Shown here piece after piece: positions 28,703 through 36,435 of a stretch of 61,873 nt of DNA. The notes beneath the pieces were generated by a model. It worked only from the letters and a program-made list of their open reading frames with translations. It was not told the origin of the DNA and did not search any database. Positions within the stretch are counted from its first letter, which is position 1, and every line of letters begins with the position of its first letter. Origin of the DNA: an uncultured Lentisphaeria bacterium (lineage in GTDB: Bacteria; Verrucomicrobiota; Lentisphaeria; Victivallales; UBA1829); contig CASEFP010000080.1 of the NCBI GenBank assembly GCA_949287225.1, positions 1 through 61,873 on the forward strand, written 5' to 3'. The translations under genes were made by a program, and so were the position numbers.

Positions 28703-29549
28703 GCGCTCTCTCGAATACGGCGCGGACGGGATTCCGGCGGTGTTCGGCATTCTGAACGTGACGCCGGACTCCTTCAGCGACGGGGGGTGCTTTCTGGATC
28801 CGGATCGTGCCGTGCGCGGGGCGCTCGCAATGCTTGACGCGGGAGCCTGCGGGATCGACGTCGGAGCCGAGTCCACGCGTCCCGGCGCGGAAGAGGTTCC
28901 CGTCTCTGTCGAGATCGAACGGCTCGTTCCCGTGATCCGTGCCCTGAAGGAGGCGCGAAGCGATGTTGTCATCAGCGTCGATACGCGGAAAGCGGCGGTT
29001 GCGGCGGCGGCACTGGAGGCGGGCGCGGACATTGTCAATGACATCAGCGCCATGACCTTTGATCCGGAAATGGCGTCCGTTGTTTCCGGGGCGCGCGCGG
29101 CGGTGATCCTGATGCACATGCGGGGAACGCCGCAGACGATGCAGAATCCGGAATATCTGTGCTATGCGGATGTCTGCGCCGAGGTCGCCGATTATCTGAA
29201 TGCCGCGTTTGAACGGGCTGTTGCGGCGGGAATTTCTCCGGGTTCCATCCTGCTGGATCCGGGACTCGGGTTTGCCAAGACGCCGGAACAGAATCTGGCG
29301 CTGATCCGGGGGGCTTCGGAACTGCGGAAGATGGTCCGGGCGCCGCTTTACTATGCCCCGTCGCGCAAATCGTTTCTGGCGCGCGTCTGTGCCGGGAAGC
29401 CGGCGGCGGAACGGGATTACGCGACCGCGGGCGTGCTTGCCTCTCTTGCGGCGCAGGAGATTGAATTTGTGCGTGTCCACAACGTCCCGATGGCGCTGGA
29501 GTCGATGAGAGCGTTCCGCCTCTGCCGCCGGGAGGAGGGGAAATGCTGA
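28671..29549 (+). CDS. folP: Dihydropteroate synthase
   Basis: A 292-residue TIM barrel joining p-aminobenzoate to the pterin pyrophosphate in folate synthesis. It has GILNVTPDSFSDGG, VGAESTRPGA, ISVDTRKA, NDISAM, LDPGLGFAKT and the SRKSF loop, in order. ATG 28671 lies inside the gyrA end (32-base overlap); this start gives a short polar leader before the barrel. Sulfonamide-site loops look ordinary. Confidence 0.94.
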   Translation: MAPKSLKLRNKRSLEYGADGIPAVFGILNVTPDSFSDGGCFLDPDRAVRGALAMLDAGACGIDVGAESTRPGAEEVPVSVEIERLVPVIRALKEARSDVVISVDTRKAAVAAAALEAGADIVNDISAMTFDPEMASVVSGARAAVILMHMRGTPQTMQNPEYLCYADVCAEVADYLNAAFERAVAAGISPGSILLDPGLGFAKTPEQNLALIRGASELRKMVRAPLYYAPSRKSFLARVCAGKPAAERDYATAGVLASLAAQEIEFVRVHNVPMALESMRAFRLCRREEGKC

Positions 29550-29600
29550 TGCCGGGCACCCCTTTTATAAAAAATGATTCAAAAAAATCAGTTTCATACA

Positions 29601-29840
29601 GCGATGCTCTGCATCGCAAAAATGCTTCGTGCAGGACTCTCAGTCCTGCCGCGGTCCAGCTGCGTAAGCTGGTCGCCGCAGGCGAAATCCCCGATATCGC
29701 GTATGCTTGCATCGCGGTAATTCATTCATAGTGCGATGCTCAGGCTTCATGCTTTCCTTTCAGTCCTGCCGCACTCCAGCTGCGTAAGCCGGTCGCAGCA
29801 GGCGGATTCTCCGCTCTGTCCGGGGAGTTCATTCGGATCG
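29601..29840. repeat. Two tandem copies of a structured intergenic repeat
   Basis: Two imperfect copies lie head to tail with their cores exactly 120 bases apart (29641 and 29761). Both start GCGATGCTC, contain CAGTCCTGCCGC, CCAGCTGCGTAAGC and GGTCGC, and end near TTCATTC. By eye about 43 of the first 50 core bases agree. Nested hairpins are conserved: CCTGC...GCAGG outside and CCAGCT-GCGTA-AGCTGG inside; copy 1 also has GCAGGACT-CTC-AGTCCTGC. A partial relative lies at 58053-58076. The 326-base interval 29550-29875 holds no gene that could be supported. Confidence 0.7.
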
Positions 29841-29875
29841 GCCTGATAGGGTTTCAAGGAAAGGAAACGGGAACG

Positions 29876-31372
29876 ATGGGAATAACGGAATCCGGGTTTC
29901 CGGAAAATGGTGCGCTTTCGGAGCAGGAGAATGTGCTTCGAAGGAAAATGGAGGTCATTCTGCCGACGGCGGCACAAAAGATGCGTTCTTTTGCCGTCCG
30001 GCTGTTTCCCGCCGGGAATATGCGGTCCTCTGCGGAAGGACGCATTCCGGAACTTCCGCCGGAATGCCGCATACTGAAAATTGCAGTCCGTCTTGTCGCG
30101 GACCGGATCTCTTCCGGCACGGAAGCGGTTTTTCGTGTCAGCTTCTCACAGGAAGGAAGAGAGTGTGCGCGCGAAAGTGCGGCAGTGATCCGGATTGCAT
30201 TTCCATCCGAACCGCTCGTTCCGCAGGATGTGATCGCGGAATCCTGTGTGCCCGTGGAACCGGGAAAGATGCTGCATATCCGCGTGGAACGGATTTCCGA
30301 TGACCCCGGTGATACCTTTCCCCATGCAGTCGGGCTGATTTCCATGACGGCGTTTCCCGTGCAGATGCCGTTTACGGCCTCCGTGGTTCAGGACAAGCCC
30401 GGCTACAATTCCTGGCCGATGATTCAGGCGATGGGAAAGATACTGGTCTGCGCCTACAGCTGCGGGAGCGCGCATTCGATCACGGAGGAGATACGGGGCG
30501 TCTATGCGCGCACGTCCGCGGACGGCGGCAAAACCTGGGGGAAGGAAACACGGATCTCCAATTCTCCGGACTGCGGCGAAGTGACCATTGGAAAAGGTCT
30601 TGATGCGGACGGGGCGATGCTCCTCTGGGTGCGTTCCTGGGGAGGGAAGTGCCGCCACGATCTCTGCCGCTCCGCCGACGGCGTGCATTTTACACGGATT
30701 GCCGCGCCCGAACTGGATCCGCTTCCGATTCAGATCACAGACATCTTCAAGCTTCCCGGAGGTATTCTGGCTTCGTTGTGGTTTGCTGGAAGTTATCAGG
30801 AGGGGAACGGAAACTCCTGGGGGATGCTGACCAGTTCCGACAATGGGGCGACATGGCGTCAGAGTATCGTCGAGTCCGGTCTTTCCCGGGAGGAATGGCC
30901 GACCGAACCTTCCGCCGTTTCTTACGGGAACGGCAGGATTTTCGCCATTGCGCGGACCGAGATCGAAGAGGATACAGTCATGCGGACGCAGTTCCAGCTG
31001 GAGTCGGTCGACTGCGGCAGGACCTGGACGCGCCGCCGGACGAACATCGGAGATGTCGGACTCTCCACGCCAAGTCTGATTTACGATGAAAAAACGGGAC
31101 TTCTGAGCAACTACTATTACCATCGCGGCAGAGGCGTTCTGAAACGCCGCGTCGTGCCGCTGGAACGCATTGCGGGAAATCCGCTTGCCTGGCCCGATCC
31201 GGAACTGCTCGTCTCCGGCAGTGCGGATTATTATCATGCAGGCAATGTCAACGTCACGGCTGTCGGCAATACGCATTACGCAGCGTTTTATTCCGGTTCG
31301 GCGACGGATACGGTGATTCTTTCCGCTGCTCTGCCCGCGCCTCGTCCCGCAGACGCAGACGCCTTTCTCTGA
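29876..31372 (+). CDS. Sialidase-like (BNR/Asp-box) protein
   Basis: A 498-residue protein. An N-terminal beta-sandwich-like part (about 1-160) precedes a propeller with Asp boxes SADGGKTW (214-221), SSDNGATW (about 320-327) and SVDCGRTW (about 377-384), plus a weak SADGVHF at 266-272. Such six-bladed folds are sialidases or other exo-glycosidases, and some only bind sugars. The segment PGYNSWPMIQAMGKILVCAY resembles the first propeller blade; catalytic Arg/Tyr residues cannot be assigned confidently. No signal peptide is evident from ATG 29876 (AAGGA upstream), so it may act inside the cell. The gene faces the DUF4175-like gene with only 7 bases between stops. Confidence 0.7.
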   Translation: MGITESGFPENGALSEQENVLRRKMEVILPTAAQKMRSFAVRLFPAGNMRSSAEGRIPELPPECRILKIAVRLVADRISSGTEAVFRVSFSQEGRECARESAAVIRIAFPSEPLVPQDVIAESCVPVEPGKMLHIRVERISDDPGDTFPHAVGLISMTAFPVQMPFTASVVQDKPGYNSWPMIQAMGKILVCAYSCGSAHSITEEIRGVYARTSADGGKTWGKETRISNSPDCGEVTIGKGLDADGAMLLWVRSWGGKCRHDLCRSADGVHFTRIAAPELDPLPIQITDIFKLPGGILASLWFAGSYQEGNGNSWGMLTSSDNGATWRQSIVESGLSREEWPTEPSAVSYGNGRIFAIARTEIEEDTVMRTQFQLESVDCGRTWTRRRTNIGDVGLSTPSLIYDEKTGLLSNYYYHRGRGVLKRRVVPLERIAGNPLAWPDPELLVSGSADYYHAGNVNVTAVGNTHYAAFYSGSATDTVILSAALPAPRPADADAFL

Positions 31373-31379
31373 CGTGATT

Positions 31380-34373
31380 TCATTGTTTGAGAATTTCTCT
31401 GAGACGGCGGTAGTATTCATCGGCGGCACGGCGGTCGGCGTCACTCATTCTAGCGCGAACCGCGTCATAGCGGCGGATCGCCCGTTCCAGTTCGTTTTTC
31501 TGTTCCGGCGTGTATTTCCTGGCGGGGACTGCTTCGATCCCGGCATCCTTAAGGAGAAGCGCTTCCCGTTTGCCGTCGGAGGTCTCCTCATGCAGGCTGT
31601 TGTCGTCTTCCGTGGAATAGGGTTTGTCCTTTTCCGTATTTTGCGGAAGTTCGTCCGGAGGGAGCTTTGTTTCCGGCAGCGGATCGGATTTTTTCCCGTC
31701 GCCCCGGCGCGCGGTCCCGACGACGACTTCCGGGGCCGCCTGTTCCGGATCTCTGGAATCCTTTGCATTGCGCCCGGTATTCAGTGTTGTATTTCCGCCT
31801 CCGCCCGGAGTGGAAGGCTTTCCGCTCTGTGAAGAGCCTTGCGAGGCATGATTTTCTGTCTGTTCCTGTCCATTCCGTGCCTGTCCCTGTTTTCTGTCTG
31901 CATTACTTTTTCCATGTGTGGTGCCGGGCTGTTCCGTGCCGGACTTCCTTTTTTGTTTTTCCTGTATTCCTTCCCTGCCTTGTCCCTGCGTTCCTTCCTT
32001 GCCTTGTCCATTTTGGTGTGTTCCGCCTTTACCTTGTCCCTGCGTTCCGCCTTTGCCAACTCCTGGAGTTGTTTCCGGAGAGTCTCCGTTTTCCTGTCCG
32101 CCGGAGCCGTCTTTTTCATGGCTGTCAGTAGTTGTTTCCGCGGACGGCTGATCGGATTGAGGTTTTCCCGTTGTACTTTGCATTCCTGCGGAACTTTTTT
32201 CCCTTTTTGATCCCGATCCTGTTGCAGACCCCTGTTTTGCCGGTGTGCCTGATCCTGCTTCCGTATTCTGTTTTCCACCGGAGCCCTGTGCGTCCTGCGT
32301 ATTCTGTTTTCCACCGGAGCCCTGTGCGTCCTGAGAGCTTTGTTTTCCGCCTGAGCCCTGTGCATCCTGAGTGCTTTGTTTTCCGCCGGATCCCTGTGCA
32401 TCCTGAGTGCTTTGTTTTCCCCCGGAGCTCTGTGCGTCCTGCGTATTCTGTTTTCCGCCGGACCCCTGTTCATTCTGTGACTGCTGCTTTCCCTCGGAAT
32501 CTTGTTCCTTCTTCACGTTCTGCTTCCCGGACTCGGACTTTTCCTTCTGGTTTTGTTCCGCATTCTGTTTTCCGGCTCCGGAGTTCTCTTTTTCCGCCTG
32601 CTGATCCTGTCTTTTTTTTGATTCGGGCTTTTCCTGCTGATTGCCGTCGGATTCCATTTTTCCGCCTTCGTCCGCGCCGGAATCCGCATTGGGATTTTCT
32701 TTCGGTTTCTGATCTCCGCTCTGTTCCTGAGAGTCGGGAGAGGGGTCATTCTGATCCTGTTTGTTCTGTGTATCGGGAGTTTCCGGCGGGGGGATCTTCT
32801 TGTTCGGTTCCTGATATTTCCGGTTTTTCCTCCACTCCTGGAATGCACGAATGACCTGCGGATTGTTCAGCATTTCAGATTCGGATTCCACGACGACAGG
32901 ATGAAAATGAATGTCCGAGAAGGCGTTCTTCCGGGCGGGAGAGTGTTCCTCGGCCTCTGCTGCGACTGCGACAACGGAAGTGATCAGGCGCGCGGATTTC
33001 GTGACAGACAGCTGAAACTGTTCTCTGCTTTCGCGTTCTGTTCCGGAAAGCGCCGCAGGCCCCAGTGTTTCGAAGGTTCCGTTCAGATTGTTGAGACGCA
33101 GCAGGATATTTTTCAAGGCAAAGTCGTCCTTTGCCTCCACTGTTACAGCTGCCGGATGAAACAGCGGTTCGAGATTCGCGGGGGCGTTGATTTGAACGGA
33201 TGGCGGGGTGTCCTGCAGAATTTCAAGCGTATAAAGTTCCGAGCCGCCGCGTGTGCCGTCCGTTTCCATGGTACGGAAGAAGAAGGCCCCGCTCTCCCAG
33301 ACGGTGAACGCCGTATTCCAGAGCCCCGTTTCCGGATCTTTTTTGAGTGCGGTGTTGAGGCCGCCGGAACCGCTGATGCGCAGTTCGACGCAGTTGACCG
33401 GAGCTTCGGCGGCGATCTGGATGCGCGCCCCTGCGGGAACGGTCCATTTTCTGTGTTCCTGAAAGAGCTCGCTTCTGGTTCCCGCGGCAAGGTATGAAAT
33501 GTGGCGGATGACCACCGGCGCGGAGTTCTGAGCCAGAATCGTGAACTCTTCGGAAAAACGTTTTTCCGCCTGGATGGTGTAGCGGCACTCCCCGGAGAAT
33601 GGCGGCATCAGCGCCTGATACTCCCGTCTGGAAACAGCGATCAGGGGGATATCCTGCTGTTTCCCGCCGATTTTACAGCGGACGAGAGGATGCGCATCCT
33701 CCACCTCCCGGTTGAATACGGCTTTTACGATCCATTCCGATTCCGGTTTGATGATGGTGCTTCCGGGGAACAGCGACTGAATTTCCAGAGGAAGACTGTT
33801 TGCCCACTTCGATCCCATGAGCCAGGCGCGGAATGTCAGGAGCTTTCCGTCCGGGCCGCCGTCTCCGCCGAAGGGGATCAGAAAAAGGATCAGGACAACG
33901 ATTGAGAGCAGCGCCATTCGGATTCCCTCGGACGCCGCCGCGCGGGAAAGGGCGGCGGGGGGGAGAAAATGTTCCAGTCCCCGTGTCAGAACGCGGATCA
34001 CGGCTCCTGTGTCATCCGCCAGCATCTTCCGCGTCAGGAGGGGCGCTGCGATTTTCCGTGCTTTTTCCGAACCGTGTGCCAGCATCGTGAAAAATGCCTG
34101 AATTCCCCGATTTGTGAACCATGGCGCAAGAAAAATCCAGACGGCATGAAGAAACATTCCGAACAGCGCTGTCCAGACCAGCAGGCGCCTGCCTGTTTCA
34201 CTCCATTCAGCGCAGAAGGGATCCGCCGCGCGGCAGAGAACCAGAAGAAGGGTGAAATCGCAGAACAATGTCAGCATGGCCCGGATTGCGCGGCCCCAGC
34301 AGAAGAAGAGAAGCGCTTTCCGGAAGGCGCTTGGCAGCGTCTGCAGCGAGTTTTGATTGTCACGATTCGGCAT
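31380..34373 (-). CDS. DUF4175-like membrane protein with very long low-complexity tail
   Basis: A 997-residue protein, last gene of the MoxR locus. Three membrane segments (about 31-48, 64-84 and 152-167) are followed by an extracytoplasmic beta-rich region (about 170-510). That region has a VQINAPANLEPLFHPAAVTVEAKDD-like stretch resembling DUF4175 / BatA-locus proteins. About 380 residues (about 520-900) are almost entirely Q, K, E, G, S, N, T and D, including 12-residue tandem repeats. The end is a helical segment with ARKYTPEQKNELERA and YYRRLREILKQ. ATG 34373 overlaps the upstream stop by 14 bases. The family label is tentative; the layout and membership in the operon are certain. Confidence 0.6.
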   Translation of the reverse strand: MPNRDNQNSLQTLPSAFRKALLFFCWGRAIRAMLTLFCDFTLLLVLCRAADPFCAEWSETGRRLLVWTALFGMFLHAVWIFLAPWFTNRGIQAFFTMLAHGSEKARKIAAPLLTRKMLADDTGAVIRVLTRGLEHFLPPAALSRAAASEGIRMALLSIVVLILFLIPFGGDGGPDGKLLTFRAWLMGSKWANSLPLEIQSLFPGSTIIKPESEWIVKAVFNREVEDAHPLVRCKIGGKQQDIPLIAVSRREYQALMPPFSGECRYTIQAEKRFSEEFTILAQNSAPVVIRHISYLAAGTRSELFQEHRKWTVPAGARIQIAAEAPVNCVELRISGSGGLNTALKKDPETGLWNTAFTVWESGAFFFRTMETDGTRGGSELYTLEILQDTPPSVQINAPANLEPLFHPAAVTVEAKDDFALKNILLRLNNLNGTFETLGPAALSGTERESREQFQLSVTKSARLITSVVAVAAEAEEHSPARKNAFSDIHFHPVVVESESEMLNNPQVIRAFQEWRKNRKYQEPNKKIPPPETPDTQNKQDQNDPSPDSQEQSGDQKPKENPNADSGADEGGKMESDGNQQEKPESKKRQDQQAEKENSGAGKQNAEQNQKEKSESGKQNVKKEQDSEGKQQSQNEQGSGGKQNTQDAQSSGGKQSTQDAQGSGGKQSTQDAQGSGGKQSSQDAQGSGGKQNTQDAQGSGGKQNTEAGSGTPAKQGSATGSGSKREKSSAGMQSTTGKPQSDQPSAETTTDSHEKDGSGGQENGDSPETTPGVGKGGTQGQGKGGTHQNGQGKEGTQGQGREGIQEKQKRKSGTEQPGTTHGKSNADRKQGQARNGQEQTENHASQGSSQSGKPSTPGGGGNTTLNTGRNAKDSRDPEQAAPEVVVGTARRGDGKKSDPLPETKLPPDELPQNTEKDKPYSTEDDNSLHEETSDGKREALLLKDAGIEAVPARKYTPEQKNELERAIRRYDAVRARMSDADRRAADEYYRRLREILKQ
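32262..32490 (-). repeat. 36-bp in-frame tandem repeat inside the DUF4175-like gene
   Basis: About six consecutive 36-base units encode the 12-residue unit Q-[NS]-[TS]-Q-D-A-Q-[GS]-S-G-G-K. The unit length is a multiple of three, so gain or loss of copies would keep the frame. Codon choice differs slightly among copies, so the array is not freshly amplified throughout. Confidence 0.85.
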
Positions 34374-36435
34374 GAGACGACTCCTTTTTCCGCAGCAGCC
34401 ATTCCATTGAAAGCAGAAGCATGGCGGAAAGTGCGCAGGCGAGGCGGAATCCGCCCGGCGGTTCCCGATGTTTTCTTTTGTGGCGGATTGCGGCCTGTTC
34501 TGCCTGCCGGGCGAGTTCGGCGATGAGCGGGCGGATTTCTTCCTGCCTGACCGCCTGACCGCCGCCGAGCCCTGCGAGTTCCCGCAGAAGTTCCAGATCC
34601 GGCGTATGGAAGCGCGTCTCCGCTTCATTTCCCCGGATGACAAGCGGTATCATCGGCGTTTTTCTGTGCGATTTCGCGTCTTCGACCTGGAACCAGTGGA
34701 TGCCCGGTTCGGTGATCCGGAGCTGTAAGGAAGTAACACGGTTTTCCGCGGGAGCGAAGGAAAGAAGCGTCCGCATTGTTTTTCTGCCGGGAGCGCACCG
34801 GAGCAGACGCAATGCCTTTCCGGATGCCTGTTTCGCGTAATCTTCTACTGTAAAACGGTAAAGGTCGCTGCTGAGAAGCGGATCCGCGCGGGTGATCGTG
34901 AAGTGCAGATTGCTTGCGTCGAAGTTGTCGCTGGCATCCAGCATCTGTGTCCAGAAGGGGATGAATGCCAGCGCGCGTGAACGGTCCGGAGCAATTTTCC
35001 ATCGCCAGGTGTCTGTTGCCGCAAACACTGTGACGTTTCCGCCGGAGAGCAGCAGCGGGGGAATGCCGTTCCAGTCTCCGGGGAGCGCTTTTGCCGCTGC
35101 CGACACCTTGGGAACCATACGCCAGAGCGATGCGAAAGCGAGGGTGCGGACAGTTCCGCTTTCCGTGAATTGATAACGGGTTCCGTCGGGAAGGCGCGTG
35201 AACGCCGCGTCTGCCGCCGGGACGAAGGGGCCGATTTCCGGATCGCGATTCCATGCGTTCAGCACACGGGGAGACAGAAAAAGGAGAGTCAGACTTTTTT
35301 CGCGCAGTTTTCCCGCGATCTGTTTCCGCACCTCCCCGGAAAGCTGATCGGGAAGAACCGGTCCGAGCAGCAGGAGCCGGAGCGAAGCAATCCGTTTTTC
35401 CTGCTCCTTCGCAGTCTGTTTTGCAAATCGCGGAGCATAGAAGAAATGGAAAGGGGTGTAACGTTCCCGGAGGAGGGGCAGCAGCGCGTTCAGCTCCGGA
35501 TCCATCCGGTTCCAGAGAAGCATCGCAGCATTTTCCGCAGGCACTTCGAATACGTCGCGGTAAACCGCCGTGAGCGGCTCACGTCCCGGAAGGAGCATGG
35601 ATGCGCGGATTTCCAGTTCATGCCATCCGGCTGCCGGAAAGTGCGCCTCGTCCGGTTTGAATCGCAGTTCGATGACAGACGCATCGGCTTTTTTCCGGAG
35701 CTGACCGGCGGTTTTGCCGTCGATCCGGAGTTCCGCATGCAGGGCGGCCTCGTTTTTCCCTTCCGGAAGTCCGGAAACGAGAAGCGCGGCGTGGAACTCC
35801 GGGGGCTGCCGGGACTGGATGGTATCCGGGATGGTGACCGTGCCGAAGGCCAGGGATGGAGATTCCCCGTCTCCGGTGCGTCCCGGCAGGAGAACATGAA
35901 GCGTGAATCCGAGATTCTTCAGGAATGCTGCCGCGGCCGCGGGATGCACGCCGCGGTTGGAACGCCCGTCGCTGAGGAGAAGGATTTTTCCTTTCGGGTA
36001 TTGGCCTGCCAGGGAAGCCAGCGTATCTCCGAGTGCGGTTGACCCTCCGGGAACTTTTTCCTGTGCGTCCGCCGGTGCACTTCCCGCTGCGAAGACCAGT
36101 TCTGCAATCTGTGCATTCGGCACCGCGTGAAGGGCACGGCGGGTTTCCTCATGGATCATGCGGAATTCGCGCTGTGTGGTCTGCGGCAGGATTTTCATGC
36201 TGTCGGATACATCCCGGAGCAGAAGAACCGGAAGCGGAGCACGCTTCTTTTCCCATTGAAGCGAACCACTGTTGGAAAGCATCAGATAAAGTGCGAGGAC
36301 GGCACCCGTGCGCAGAACAAAATAGAGCAGCAGGCGTCCGCGCGGCGCACGGCGGAATTCGGCGATTCCGCAGATCAGCGCCGCCGTGAAAAGCGTGACG
36401 AGAAAGATTTCAGGAAACCGTGAGGCAATCAGCAT
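34360..36435 (-). CDS. vWA-domain membrane protein of the MoxR locus
   Basis: A 691-residue protein. Two N-terminal membrane helices (about 8-25 and 36-54) precede a von Willebrand A domain with intact MIDAS DVSDS (Asp75, Ser77, Ser79) and LLLSDGRSNRG. A beta-sandwich and glutamine-amidotransferase-like region (about 300-480) follows. A final membrane helix near residue 665-682 ends in a basic tail (LLRKKESSHAES). This layout matches the vWA/GATase-like partners of BatA proteins. The start ATG overlaps the BatA-like stop by 7 bases and its own end overlaps the next gene by 14, so the three are translationally coupled. Confidence 0.75.
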   Translation of the reverse strand: MLIASRFPEIFLVTLFTAALICGIAEFRRAPRGRLLLYFVLRTGAVLALYLMLSNSGSLQWEKKRAPLPVLLLRDVSDSMKILPQTTQREFRMIHEETRRALHAVPNAQIAELVFAAGSAPADAQEKVPGGSTALGDTLASLAGQYPKGKILLLSDGRSNRGVHPAAAAAFLKNLGFTLHVLLPGRTGDGESPSLAFGTVTIPDTIQSRQPPEFHAALLVSGLPEGKNEAALHAELRIDGKTAGQLRKKADASVIELRFKPDEAHFPAAGWHELEIRASMLLPGREPLTAVYRDVFEVPAENAAMLLWNRMDPELNALLPLLRERYTPFHFFYAPRFAKQTAKEQEKRIASLRLLLLGPVLPDQLSGEVRKQIAGKLREKSLTLLFLSPRVLNAWNRDPEIGPFVPAADAAFTRLPDGTRYQFTESGTVRTLAFASLWRMVPKVSAAAKALPGDWNGIPPLLLSGGNVTVFAATDTWRWKIAPDRSRALAFIPFWTQMLDASDNFDASNLHFTITRADPLLSSDLYRFTVEDYAKQASGKALRLLRCAPGRKTMRTLLSFAPAENRVTSLQLRITEPGIHWFQVEDAKSHRKTPMIPLVIRGNEAETRFHTPDLELLRELAGLGGGQAVRQEEIRPLIAELARQAEQAAIRHKRKHREPPGGFRLACALSAMLLLSMEWLLRKKESSHAES

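Noticed and set aside
31839..32210. Several Phe/Ser/Pro-rich plus-strand frames opposite the low-complexity tail
   Set aside because: They are the complement of Gln/Lys/Glu/Gly codons; no start sites or motifs.
32262..32490. Assembly artefact in the 36-bp array
   Set aside because: Copies differ at several codons and keep frame, so a genuine coding repeat is more likely; copy number still deserves long-read checking.
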